Below are positions 23,500 to 31,613 of a stretch of DNA of 64,000 nt, piece after piece. This stretch comes from Rubrobacter aplysinae. Its GTDB lineage: Bacteria > Actinomycetota > Rubrobacteria > Rubrobacterales > Rubrobacteraceae. The position numbers were made by a program, and so were the translations under genes. The notes under the pieces were generated by a model. That model was not told the DNA's origin. It saw only the letters and a list, made by a program, of their open reading frames with translations, and did no database searches. Location: assembly GCF_001029505.1 (NCBI RefSeq), contig NZ_LEKH01000003.1, positions 1 to 64,000 of the forward strand. Reading direction: 5' to 3'. Position 1 is the first letter of the stretch. Each line of letters begins with the position of its first letter.

Positions 23500-24621
23500 G
23501 TGAGTAAGAGACGTGGCAACAATGAGGGAACCATCTCGAAGCGGAAAGACGGGCGTTGGTACGGGCGCTACACCGTACAGACTCCGGATGGCCCCAAGCA
23601 GAGAAGCGTGTATGGCAAGACTCGGGCTGAAGTCTCTGAGAAGCTAACTAAGGCTATGGCCGATAGGGACTCGGGGCTAGTCTTCGACTCGGAGAATGTC
23701 ACAGTCGAGGAATATCTCAACCGCTGGCTTACCGATAGTGTCCGGGATACGGTGCGCCGGTCTACGTACGACAGCTACAAGCGAATGGTGGATAATCATC
23801 TCGTACCCGGCGTAGGGTATGTGAAGCTCTCGAAGCTCAAGCCAGATCATCTCCGGCAACTCTACCGCCAGAAGCTGGATAGCGGGCTATCTACCCGGAG
23901 TGTTCAGTACATGCACACCATCGCTAAGAAGGCGCTCAAAGATGCCGTTAGGATGGAAAGAGTACCCCGCAACCCGGCAGACGCCGTTGATCCTCCGAAG
24001 CTCGTGCAGGACGAGATACACCCGCTCTCAGCCGCTCAGGTTCGAGCGCTACTGGCGGCTACGGAGGGGGAGCGAATACAACCTCTCTACACCGTGGCGG
24101 TACACACTGGCATGAGGCCCGGCGAGATGCTCGCCCTACGTTGGGAGGATGTAGACCTCGACACCGCCGCAGCGAGAGTAAACAGGGCACTCTCGGATAG
24201 CGGTGAGATGAACGAGCCCAAGACGGCCAAAAGTCGCCGTCGTATAGAGCTATCCGCCGCTGCCGTTTCCGCTCTCAGGGCGCACCGCAAGCGCCAGCTA
24301 GAGGAACGAATAGAGAAGGCTGGTCTCTGGGAAGATTACGGTCTCGTGTTTCCCTCAGAAGTAGGTACGCCTATGAACCGCCACAACCTTAGCCGGACAT
24401 TCAAGAAGCATCTACGCAGGGCGGAGCTTCCCGAGACCTTCCGGCTCTACGATCTCCGCCACACGTGCGCTACGCTCCTGCTCTCCCGCAACGTACACCC
24501 CAAGTACGTTCAAGAGCTACTAGGACACGCGGGCATAACGCTCACGCTCGACACCTACTCACACGTGATTCCCGGCATGGACGGAGGTACGGCCTCCGCG
24601 ATGGATGAGGCGCTAGGCTAG
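23500..24621 (+). CDS. Tyrosine site-specific recombinase (integrase)
   Basis: 373 residues in three parts: an N-terminal AP2-like arm-binding domain (GTISKRKDGRWYGRYTVQTP), a SAM-like core-binding domain (about 60-165) and the catalytic domain. Catalytic residues are visible: Arg in HTGMRPGEMLALRW, Lys in the PKTAKSRRRIEL region, His-x-x-Arg in LYDLRHTCAT, the second histidine in LLGHAGI, and the nucleophile Tyr in LDTYSHV. It probably inserts the element into tRNA-Phe. The GTG start has AAGAGGAGAG upstream. It is convergent with the type IIG gene (11-bp gap). Confidence 0.96.
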   Translation: MSKRRGNNEGTISKRKDGRWYGRYTVQTPDGPKQRSVYGKTRAEVSEKLTKAMADRDSGLVFDSENVTVEEYLNRWLTDSVRDTVRRSTYDSYKRMVDNHLVPGVGYVKLSKLKPDHLRQLYRQKLDSGLSTRSVQYMHTIAKKALKDAVRMERVPRNPADAVDPPKLVQDEIHPLSAAQVRALLAATEGERIQPLYTVAVHTGMRPGEMLALRWEDVDLDTAAARVNRALSDSGEMNEPKTAKSRRRIELSAAAVSALRAHRKRQLEERIEKAGLWEDYGLVFPSEVGTPMNRHNLSRTFKKHLRRAELPETFRLYDLRHTCATLLLSRNVHPKYVQELLGHAGITLTLDTYSHVIPGMDGGTASAMDEALG

Positions 24622-24632
24622 ACGCTGTACCT

Positions 24633-27530
24633 CTACGTAGTCCAACCGTATGTGGTTATGCAGTCAGCAGTGACAAGATGGCTATCTTTGTCTACGCTCG
24701 AAGGGAGGCCGGGGCCAGTAATAGGCTGGCCTTCCTTCTCCTGTTCAACAAGGTTGCCGTTCAGAGCCAACAGGAACGTGAGAGGATCTTCTTGCCGGTC
24801 CATGCCGTAGGCTGCCCTCACCGCTTGGTCGAGTCGGGTGTGAGCTTCTTTCAACGGGTTAGCTCCGGGTAATTCTAAAGTACGGTAAAGTTCCCGGAAG
24901 TTCCAACTATTTTTGCTCATAACAGACCGACGCAGTTCCCGGAGAGAAACCGCTGCTTCCGCAACAGAATCTATCTTTTCTACTGAGGGTTGCTGGGGCC
25001 AAGGGAAAGAGTCGAAGACTGTATCAGAAGTGTAACGGAAGTCTCCTTTCAGTGTAGAGCACCTCTCCACAAACCACAGCCAGTGAATGTCAGATTGGAG
25101 GATGCCGAAAGAATAGTCGTCCGGCAACGGGAACACTTGCAAAGCATCGTTAGGCCGCACATTACTGCTTACAAACTCAAAGATCGGACGCTTAGTAACG
25201 CGTCCACAGACGATATAACGGGTCATCTCGCTAACCCTTTGGATCAACGGCTCCCGCACATAGGACATTAGCCACCACCTATTCAAAAAGTTACGGTGGT
25301 GCTTGTTAACTTTGGCCTTTGGATTCTCCGCTAATGTTGTCTTATTGCGCCGTTCTTCTTTATCAGCCTTTTCTTGACGTGCGGGCAGCACCATGTCTTT
25401 GAGCCTGCCAAAAGGCTCGGAATACCTCGTAGCGGATAGCTGATCCTGTGGATGGAAGTCTATTGCGTACCGACGGGGAGCCGGAGGTATATTTCCAAGT
25501 AAGTCATCCGCGATCAAATACGGAAATAGCACTTCGGAGCTTTCGGATGAGTGTTCGATCATCTGCTGCGCTTCGTCGGGAGTGAGCAAAAACCCTTCGT
25601 GGCCGTGAGTCTGTCCCTGATAGCAAGCGGGCGCGTCAGCGTTGGTCACTAGCTTCTCTGCACTCGTCACGTCAAACTTGCCAGAAAGCGCGGCATTTAT
25701 ATGGTCCAGTTCCACCATCTCGAAGTTGCTATCCCGTCTGTCTCCAAGCTGCCTGTATAGACGCTTCGTGCCAGACTCTTCACCTTTGATCCAATTCACG
25801 ATAGAGACGTGGACTGCGGCCTCCCCAGACCACACCTGAGTAGAGACTGCTTCGGTGATAGTTCCACCATTCTGGGAGATATGGTCGAGGCTGCCTTCAC
25901 GAGAATCATTTTGGCGAATAGTATTAGTCCCGACCAACCCTGCTCTCTGACCGGCGGCAAGCTCATCGTGAGCTTTCCTGAACCAGTACACACAGTAGTC
26001 TGCCTTGCCAGACACTTCGGGGTAGCGGCTACGCACAAGATTCGCATAGGCCGCGCCAAACTCGTCTTGCAGCTTGTTCTTGGATTGATACGGAGGGTTG
26101 CCCACTATGGCGTTGACTTTGGGCCACTCGTGGAAAAGGGCGTCGTCACAAATGATATTTCGCTCAAGATTATCCAGTGGCAGCGGCGCGTCGAAGTCCA
26201 GCGGCAGATCTATATGCTGCTCCTTGAGCATGTCTTGCGTTTCTTTCAACGCAAGCTCTTTACCGAGTACCATCGTAACCTTTGCTAGCTCCGCTCCAAA
26301 GGGATTCTTTTCGATTCCGAAGAACTGTCGTGGACTCAGAACAGAAGCCTGAGCCTGTTGAGAAGAGAACTTATCGTGTATCTTCGCGAGTAGATCTATC
26401 TCGATGCGCTTGAGTTCACGGTAGGCGATGTACAGAAAGTCTCCCGCTCCACAAGCCGGGTCCAGCACCTTGAATTCCAGAAGTTCTCGCCTGAGCGACT
26501 GCAACTCCCTAAGAGTGTCGGCTGCTTCCACACGCTCCCGCCACGGGCGCACGATAGTGGGTGTAATGATCTTCTCTATATCTGCCTCGCTCGTGAAATG
26601 AGCACCGTAAGCGTGGCGCTCTTCTTTGCCCATACTGCTCTGAAAAAGCGTGCCGAAGATTTGAGGCTGCACCTTTCCCCAGTTCTCGGCTGCTGACTCC
26701 GCTAACAGCTCGATTTCTTCAGAGTTCAGATCCATCGGCTCTACAACCTGAAAGATACCGCCATTAAAATAAGGTATTCCCTTGTAGCGCCCGGCCTTCG
26801 CCGGGGACTGAGTTCCCATCTGTCGGAACAAGTTTCCGATAAGATCGTAGGCACTCTGCCCGTTGCGGCAGTCCTCTATGATCTCGGTAAAGAAGCCTCT
26901 GGGCAAAAGATCGAAGTCTTCAGAGAATAGAGCCACTACACATTGGAGCACGAACCGCTGCGCCTCGCTCTGCTCTTCACCTCGGCTTACTAGAGAGTTG
27001 AAGACCTGAGCCACTTTGTCAGCAGCAGCCTGCGTTACCGCTACACGGTCGTTACCAAACTGCGGTCTTCTCTTATCTGGGTCGGCAGAGAGAAAATTCA
27101 GAGCCATATAGCGATTAGGTAGCTCTTCAAGGAGCACCTTGTCTACCGGCTCTTCTAGTTGCTTGTCGAAGTCGTAGATCCAAAACTCATCAAAGTTACA
27201 AAGCACGACGTATTTGGGGCGCTGCGGTACTAGACGTAGCCAGTATTCAAAGATCTGACGATAGTGCCGTTCTAGCTTCTCTCCACGCTTTTTCATCTCC
27301 AATAGCAAATGCGGACGCCACAGGAGATCAGCAAACTTCGTACTCTTCCCGGTATGTCGGATGCGGTACTCTTGGATAGCCCCCGCTTCCTTCAATCCCT
27401 CATGCCCGAACGCTCTAAACAGGCGCTCGCAGAAGACAGGAGCCTCGCCCTTCTCGTCTCCAGTCAGGCTATGCGCGTATGCCACAAAGTTACGGAGATT
27501 CTCAATCGTCTGCTTTGTCGAAGCCTGCAT
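24633..27530 (-). CDS. Type IIG restriction-modification enzyme, MmeI-like
   Basis: 965 residues in one chain. The N-terminus is a PD-(D/E)XK nuclease: Asp68 (KFADLLWRP) and Glu78-x-Lys80 (LLLEMKKRG), followed by the QIFEYWLRLVPQRPKYVVLC region typical of MmeI relatives. A helical linker ends in GTLFQSSMGKEERHAYGAHF. The N6-adenine methyltransferase has motif I DPACGAGDF (357-365) and motif IV NPPY (478-481). The last 300 residues should hold the target-recognition domain. One protein cuts and methylates, so no separate S or R subunit is needed. GGAGGAG lies six bases before the ATG. The recognition site cannot be read from sequence alone. Confidence 0.93.
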   Translation of the reverse strand: MQASTKQTIENLRNFVAYAHSLTGDEKGEAPVFCERLFRAFGHEGLKEAGAIQEYRIRHTGKSTKFADLLWRPHLLLEMKKRGEKLERHYRQIFEYWLRLVPQRPKYVVLCNFDEFWIYDFDKQLEEPVDKVLLEELPNRYMALNFLSADPDKRRPQFGNDRVAVTQAAADKVAQVFNSLVSRGEEQSEAQRFVLQCVVALFSEDFDLLPRGFFTEIIEDCRNGQSAYDLIGNLFRQMGTQSPAKAGRYKGIPYFNGGIFQVVEPMDLNSEEIELLAESAAENWGKVQPQIFGTLFQSSMGKEERHAYGAHFTSEADIEKIITPTIVRPWRERVEAADTLRELQSLRRELLEFKVLDPACGAGDFLYIAYRELKRIEIDLLAKIHDKFSSQQAQASVLSPRQFFGIEKNPFGAELAKVTMVLGKELALKETQDMLKEQHIDLPLDFDAPLPLDNLERNIICDDALFHEWPKVNAIVGNPPYQSKNKLQDEFGAAYANLVRSRYPEVSGKADYCVYWFRKAHDELAAGQRAGLVGTNTIRQNDSREGSLDHISQNGGTITEAVSTQVWSGEAAVHVSIVNWIKGEESGTKRLYRQLGDRRDSNFEMVELDHINAALSGKFDVTSAEKLVTNADAPACYQGQTHGHEGFLLTPDEAQQMIEHSSESSEVLFPYLIADDLLGNIPPAPRRYAIDFHPQDQLSATRYSEPFGRLKDMVLPARQEKADKEERRNKTTLAENPKAKVNKHHRNFLNRWWLMSYVREPLIQRVSEMTRYIVCGRVTKRPIFEFVSSNVRPNDALQVFPLPDDYSFGILQSDIHWLWFVERCSTLKGDFRYTSDTVFDSFPWPQQPSVEKIDSVAEAAVSLRELRRSVMSKNSWNFRELYRTLELPGANPLKEAHTRLDQAVRAAYGMDRQEDPLTFLLALNGNLVEQEKEGQPITGPGLPSSVDKDSHLVTADCITTYGWTT

Positions 27531-27609
27531 AGCTCTCTCCTCCCCTACAAAGACCCCACTACTCGGCTAGCCAAATAAACAAACCAAAGAAGTGAATGTA
27601 ATCCTAACA

Positions 27610-27657
27610 GGCATGGACGGCGAGACCGCAGCCACCATGGACTAGGCGCTAAGATAA
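27610..27657 (+). pseudogene. Integrase C-terminal fragment inside the element
   Basis: Translation reads GMDGETAATMD, then a stop and ALR, closely matching the last residues of the intact integrase (GMDGGTASAMDEALG). Only this tail is left, in the gap between the type IIG gene and the small protein of the TIR operon. It marks the end of an earlier integrase gene, so the TIR operon probably arrived with a different element and this one was joined to it. Confidence 0.7.
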
Positions 27658-27734
27658 CTCCCCACGCTTTGTTAGAGTGGAGGCTACCCTGCTTCTGCTT
27701 TAGCAGTCTTTGACATAGCCATTTACAGACGAGA

Positions 27735-28016
27735 TTAGCTTGCGGATACTTTTCTTATAGCGTCTACAAAAGGCTCGTCCTGAGCTTGTACATTGGCCGA
27801 TAGATTAGCGAAAGGCACTATAGATTCGTGGGCGGGATTACTCTGGCTCATCCACGCGGACCAAGCATCATGCACATCCTTAGCTTCCACCTTTTGGCCT
27901 AGAGTCAGTGCAAGAACAGCATATAAACGGAACAGGAGTTCTGAGTCTTCGTTAGGATAGAGATCCTTAGGGAGTGCTTGTTTAATCTGCTCGGCTATTT
28001 GATCTATGTAATTCAT
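27735..28016 (-). CDS. Small conserved-type protein of the TIR operon, 93 residues
   Basis: Third gene of the operon. The sequence is soluble and helical, with the pattern LLFRLYAVLALTLGQKV, then VHDAWSAWMSQSNPAHES and PFVDAIRKV. I recall similar small proteins beside TIR and membrane-protein genes in actinomycetes, but I cannot name a function. It follows the membrane protein by 24 bp. The ribosome binding site is weak (TAGAAG). It could be a regulator, a sensor, or a cofactor of the effector. Confidence 0.72.
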   Translation of the reverse strand: MNYIDQIAEQIKQALPKDLYPNEDSELLFRLYAVLALTLGQKVEAKDVHDAWSAWMSQSNPAHESIVPFANLSANVQAQDEPFVDAIRKVSAS

Positions 28017-28040
28017 CTTCTAAGACTATAACCTACGTAC

Positions 28041-28538
28041 TTAGAGAAAGAGAACAGCTAAATACAAGAGCAAGAAAACCAACGGAACGAGAGTCTCTAC
28101 GACAGTAAACTCTAAATATCGCTGTATGAAGTTGCGCCATCTCTTTGGATGCTCTTGTTTAATTATCTGCCACTCATCGTAGTAAATCTTGAGAGGTAGT
28201 TTTTGCTCAGCGTTATTTATGACCGTGAATTTTGCTGCGTTTAGATTTCTGTAGCTCCTAATAAGAAGAGCCCAAGTAAATGACACGATGATCCCGGCTA
28301 CCGCAACTGGCCATACAGTTTGGAGCTCAGCCACACCCAAGAAGGACAACAATGCGGTGTTGACAGTAACGAAGAAAGCGTTTGTGCTTACCCGACGAGC
28401 GGACATTCTGTCCGTCATTTCCACTGCCAGCTTGTACAACTCCATATACTCCGCCGAGAGAGGAGCGCTTCCCTCTAGCTCAGCGGATTGCTCCGAGCCA
28501 AGGTCTTCTCCGCTCTCCTCGTGAGCTCCTTCAGTCAA
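28041..28538 (-). CDS. Membrane protein of the TIR operon (RipA-like), probable effector
   Basis: 165 residues: an acidic N-terminus, a conserved-looking helix (YMELYKLAVEMTDRMSARRV), two membrane segments (about 51-90; NAFFVTVNTALLSFLGVAE and PVAVAGIIVSFTWALLI), a soluble stretch (RSYRNLNAAKFTVINNAEQK), and a final membrane segment (VVETLVPLVFLLLYLAVLFL). This layout matches what is annotated as RipA-family membrane protein, often found beside TIR genes. The TTG start is 4 bases after the TIR stop, so the two are probably coupled. A membrane protein beside a TIR enzyme suggests a membrane-disrupting effector; this is inference. Confidence 0.78.
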   Translation of the reverse strand: MTEGAHEESGEDLGSEQSAELEGSAPLSAEYMELYKLAVEMTDRMSARRVSTNAFFVTVNTALLSFLGVAELQTVWPVAVAGIIVSFTWALLIRSYRNLNAAKFTVINNAEQKLPLKIYYDEWQIIKQEHPKRWRNFIQRYLEFTVVETLVPLVFLLLYLAVLFL

Positions 28539-28542
28539 GCTG

Positions 28543-28923
28543 CTACAAGCCGTCTATGAATTCCGCTATGTCGCTCTGATCCCACTTGATCTTCTTCACC
28601 CCGTTCATCTCGGAGGGAGAAGACGAGTCATTGGAGTGTATGTGGACCCCGATTAGAGGTACACCCTCGTCTTTTGCACAGGTGATCTCCCACTTCTCTC
28701 CGTCCGAACTCATGGAGTTACTACTGAGCAGAGCGATCACCCCATCGCAGCCCTTGATCCTAGTGCGGCAGTTTGTCTTCCATGAGTTATCCCACGGCTC
28801 CTTAGCCGACATATCTATGTAGTTAGGGAGGGAATTCGTATTAAGAGACTGCCCTTTTAAGAAGTCACGAGAATTCCTGTCCTCAATGGCAAACGCAATA
28901 AAGATCCGCTTGTCGTCACTCAC
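28543..28923 (-). CDS. TIR-domain protein, Thoeris ThsB-like
   Basis: 126 residues from the GTG at 28923, chosen because AAAGGAG lies six bases upstream; the frame opens 20 codons earlier. It matches the DUF1863/ThsB-type TIR fold: RIFIAFAIEDRNSRDFLKGQ, YIDMSAKEPWDNSWKTNCRT, RIKGCDGVIALLSSNS, and EKWEITCAKDEGVPLIGVHI, where the glutamate of W-E-I is in the position of the catalytic residue of TIR NADases. In Thoeris, such a protein senses phage and makes a cyclic NAD-derived signal that switches on an effector. No ThsA is present; the next gene encodes a membrane protein instead. Confidence 0.85.
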   Translation of the reverse strand: MSDDKRIFIAFAIEDRNSRDFLKGQSLNTNSLPNYIDMSAKEPWDNSWKTNCRTRIKGCDGVIALLSSNSMSSDGEKWEITCAKDEGVPLIGVHIHSNDSSSPSEMNGVKKIKWDQSDIAEFIDGL

Positions 28924-29009
28924 TGCCCTCTCCTTTCTGAGGCTCTTATCGGGCAGCGAAGTTGCAAAAATCCTCGCAACCAAGCTGTAGAGCCAGTCTA
29001 CCCACTCGC

Positions 29010-29028
29010 TAGAGTCAAACTAGAGTCA
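29010..29028 (+). repeat. Candidate integrase arm site, right
   Basis: TAGAGTCAAACTAGAGTCA, differing in one base from 16485-16503 and in the same orientation. It lies 70 bases inside the right attachment repeat. Paired motifs at both ends of one element are best explained as recombinase or accessory-protein sites. Confidence 0.5.
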
Positions 29029-29098
29029 AGTCTCTTTCAGCTACCAAGACGGGACTCCTTGAAACTCGCTATAATCCCCTTAGATATGCGGATTAATT

Positions 29099-29145
29099 AA
29101 GTGGCGGGACACGGATTCGAACCGTGGACACCGTGAGCTTCAATC
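29099..29145. repeat. Right attachment repeat, within tRNA-Phe
   Basis: Identical to 16334-16380 over 47 bases. It covers the anticodon loop to the 3' end of the complete tRNA-Phe gene, plus three bases past the end. Confidence 0.92.
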
Positions 29146-29174
29146 ACGTGCTCTACCTACTGAGCTATCCCGCC
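29102..29174 (-). tRNA. tRNA-Phe (GAA)
   Basis: 73 nt, cloverleaf complete: acceptor GGCGGGA with TCCCGCC, D-arm GCTC/GAGC, anticodon stem CGTGA/TCACG with loop TTGAAGC (anticodon GAA), T-arm CACGG/CCGTG with TTCGAAT, discriminator A. CCA is not encoded. The 3' part is the attachment site of the integrative element, and the gene is restored intact at this junction. Confidence 0.95.
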
Positions 29175-29211
29175 GTCTCATCTGGCTCTTTGACCCGAGC
29201 CACCGGGCGGG

Positions 29212-29285
<74 letters not shown>

Positions 29286-29384
29286 GCGCGAGGAGGAGTG
29301 TATCAGACGGTTTGCGGCTTTGCTAACCTTTGCAGCACTTTGTAGTAGAGAGGTCCGACTGCCCTGGGAGCCGCCCTTCGGGGG

Positions 29385-30998
29385 CTATGCAGAGATGCCG
29401 GATAACGAGACCAATAGCCCTTCATCCGGCCTTACGCCAAGGCTGTTGAGGCCCACCTCTCCGTCGCGGTCCAGGTGAGTGGAGCAGAGCACCTCGCCGG
29501 ATGGCCCGGATCGGCTGAGATCCAGGGTCGCGGCTTCCGGGCCGAGGTTGAAGATCGCCAGCACCCGTTGGCCGCCGCACTCGCGCACGTAGGCGAAGAT
29601 CCCGTCCGCCCCGACGTTCAGTGGATGGTAGGAGCCCGCCTCTAGCGCCGGGGTCTGGTGTCTGAGGTGTATCAGGCGCCGTACCAGGGAGAGCGTGGAG
29701 CGCGGATCCTGGCTCTGGGCGCGTACGTTGGCCGAGTCCGATTCGGGGAGCGGCAGCCAGGGCTCGACGTCGGGGGGGCAGAACCCGGCGTTTGGCGAGT
29801 CGTCCCACCGCATCGGGGTGCGCGCGGGGTCGCGGTTGTACTCCGGCGTGTGGATGCCTTGCGGATCCCGGGTCATCTCTGGTGGGATCTCGGCGTCCAT
29901 CATACCGATCTCGTCTCCGTAATAGCAGGTCGGGCTGCCGCGCAGGGTTAGCAGCAGCATCTGGGCGACCCTGGTCCCGGCCTGTCCCAGGCGGGTGGCG
30001 AGCCTCGGGTTGTCGTGGTTGCCGAGCACCCAGTTCGGGGACGCCCCCTCGGGGAGCGCGGCCTCATACTCCTCGACGAGCGATTCCAGGGCCCCGGCGC
30101 TCCACTCCGGGATCTGGACGAGGCCGAAGTTGAACGGCAGGTGCAGCCCGTCGAGCTCAGTACCGTAGTAGCGCATCAGACGCCCCAGGGGCAGGTAGAG
30201 CTCGCCTATGAGCACCCTGTCCCCCTCGTACTCGTCGGCTATGCTCCGCATCCGCCGCACCACGTCGAGCACCTCGGTCTGGTCGTCGGTGTATACCCTG
30301 TGCTGGCGCTGGGAGGCCGGGTCTCCCGCTCTCCAGTCGGGGTTTGGCGGGTTGTCCCGGAGCCCCTCGTCCTTGAACAGCGAGGAGAGCGCGTCTATGC
30401 GGAAGCCGTCCACGCCGCGGTCCAGCCAGAATCGTAGGACGCCGTACATCGCCTCCCGGACCTCGGGGTTGCGCCAGTTCAGGTCGGGCTGGCGGGTGTC
30501 GAAGGTGTGCATGTAGTACTGCCGCGTGGCCTCATCCCAGGTCCACGACCCGCCGCCGAAGATGCTCTCCCAGTTGTTCGGCGGCCCACCGCCGGGGGCC
30601 GGGTCGGCCCAGATGTACCAGGCCCGTTTCGGGCTCTGCCGGGAGGAACGGGCCTCCACGAACCAGGGATGCTCGTCGGAGGTATGGTTCGGCACGTAGT
30701 CCAGGATCACCCGTATCTCGCGCCGGTGAGCGCCCTCCAGCAACTCGTCGAAGTCTGCGAGCTCTCCGAACAGTGGGTCCACGCCGCAGTGGTCGGCGAT
30801 GTCGTAGCCGAAATCCGCCATCGGGGACGGGTAGAATGGAGAGAGCCAGACGGCGTCCACTCTCAGCCACCGCAGGTAGTCGAGCTTCGAGACCACGCCG
30901 GGCAGGTCTCCCACCCCGTCGCCGTTCGCGTCCATGAAGCTGCGCGGGTAGATCTGGTACACCACCCCGCTCTCCCACCAGAACGTGGGCCGACTCAA
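29385..30998 (-). CDS. GH13 alpha-glucosidase (oligo-1,6-glucosidase-like)
   Basis: 537 residues from the TTG at 30998, chosen because GAGGGGGGA lies four bases upstream; the frame reaches 31028. It is a full (beta/alpha)8 GH13 enzyme: WWESGVVYQIYPRSFMDANG at the start, region I DYVPNHTSDEHPW, nucleophile Asp in DGFRIDAL, acid/base Glu in LIGELYLP, and the third catalytic Asp in LGNHDNPRLATR. A C-terminal beta domain follows. It probably hydrolyses alpha-1,4 or alpha-1,6 glucosidic bonds in intracellular oligosaccharides or trehalose-type sugars. It lies between tRNA clusters and has no sugar transporter beside it. Confidence 0.94.
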   Translation of the reverse strand: MSRPTFWWESGVVYQIYPRSFMDANGDGVGDLPGVVSKLDYLRWLRVDAVWLSPFYPSPMADFGYDIADHCGVDPLFGELADFDELLEGAHRREIRVILDYVPNHTSDEHPWFVEARSSRQSPKRAWYIWADPAPGGGPPNNWESIFGGGSWTWDEATRQYYMHTFDTRQPDLNWRNPEVREAMYGVLRFWLDRGVDGFRIDALSSLFKDEGLRDNPPNPDWRAGDPASQRQHRVYTDDQTEVLDVVRRMRSIADEYEGDRVLIGELYLPLGRLMRYYGTELDGLHLPFNFGLVQIPEWSAGALESLVEEYEAALPEGASPNWVLGNHDNPRLATRLGQAGTRVAQMLLLTLRGSPTCYYGDEIGMMDAEIPPEMTRDPQGIHTPEYNRDPARTPMRWDDSPNAGFCPPDVEPWLPLPESDSANVRAQSQDPRSTLSLVRRLIHLRHQTPALEAGSYHPLNVGADGIFAYVRECGGQRVLAIFNLGPEAATLDLSRSGPSGEVLCSTHLDRDGEVGLNSLGVRPDEGLLVSLSGISA

Positions 30999-31363
30999 TA
31001 CATCCCCCCTCAAACTCTCACCTTCCAAGAGGATTTCCCCGGATGGAAATCCTCTGCCGTGGCTTTCAGTGTCTATCCAGGACGGTATCTTCGGAATCGT
31101 TATAGTAGACCCGTACGCCGGTAGCGTCCAGCCCGTGGGGCGCTCTTACAGTGGCGGGCGAGGCGGAGTTACACGCTACGCGCGTGGCGAGGTTACGAAC
31201 GGAGGCTCAGAACCTCGATGGATGGCGTGACCGTAAATTGACCGTCACCGCCTCGCAAACAGCGGCACGTCACGGAGCAATTCCGGGGTCGAGGCGCTAG
31301 TGGCGGGATTCTGAGAACAAGATTCCGAGAGAAAGGAAATCTTTACCTATCTGCTTTATGGAG
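30999..31363. other. Gap upstream of the GH13 gene
   Basis: About 365 bp between the alpha-glucosidase and tRNA-Val. Apart from the leader hairpin at 31029-31054 I see no gene or RNA. It should contain the promoter of the GH13 gene and be the downstream side of the tRNA transcript. Confidence 0.4.
31029..31054 (-). promoter_or_regulatory. Leader hairpin directly upstream of the GH13 coding frame
   Basis: GAGGATTTCC and GGAAATCCTC form a perfect 10-bp stem around a 6-base loop. On the mRNA it sits immediately before the upstream TTG at 31028 and 30 bases before the better start at 30998, close enough to the ribosome binding site to affect translation. Confidence 0.5.
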
Positions 31364-31435
31364 TGGGCGATGCTGGAATCGAACCAGCGACATCTTCCTT
31401 GTAAGGGAAGCGCTCTACCGCTGAGCTAATCGCCC
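31364..31435 (-). tRNA. tRNA-Val (TAC)
   Basis: 72 nt including discriminator A. Acceptor GGGCGAT/ATCGCCC, anticodon stem CTTCC/GGAAG with loop CTTACAA (anticodon TAC), T-arm GCTGG/CCAGC with TTCGATT. CCA is not encoded. Confidence 0.95.
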
Positions 31436-31451
31436 TCGTATTCGGCCGCCG

Positions 31452-31527
31452 TGGTGCCCCCAACGGGATTCGAACCCGTGCCGCCGCCTTGAAAGGGCGG
31501 TGTCCTGGGCCACTAGACGATGGGGGC
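31452..31527 (-). tRNA. tRNA-Glu (TTC)
   Basis: Acceptor GCCCCCA/TGGGGGC, anticodon stem CCGCC/GGCGG with loop CTTTCAA (anticodon TTC), T-loop TTCGAAT, discriminator A. A CCA triplet follows in the DNA (31452-31454), so the 3' end is encoded, unlike its neighbours. Confidence 0.95.
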
Positions 31528-31613
31528 CCGTATGGCGCTCGTGGTGCTTGTGGCGCGCACGACGCGTGTGACGGTACTCTAACAGGCTACGGCGGTATCC
31601 ACCCGGCCGCCTG

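Larger units (their letters stand above)
16334..29145. mobile_element. Integrative element in tRNA-Phe with defence-like cargo (about 12.8 kb)
   Basis: Bounded by 47-bp direct repeats derived from tRNA-Phe. It carries a tyrosine recombinase (23500), small helix-turn-helix proteins (20853, 23217), an AAA ATPase (21285) and accessory genes. The outer parts (16.8-20.8 kb and 24.6-29.0 kb) are visibly more AT-rich than the chromosome, and the recombination core (20.9-24.6 kb) is closer to it, so the element is a mosaic. No conjugation, capsid or packaging genes are visible, so it probably moves with help or is stranded. The cargo is a possible new nuclease, a NucS-like nuclease, a type IIG enzyme and a TIR operon, which makes a defence island the best overall reading. 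Confidence 0.88.
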
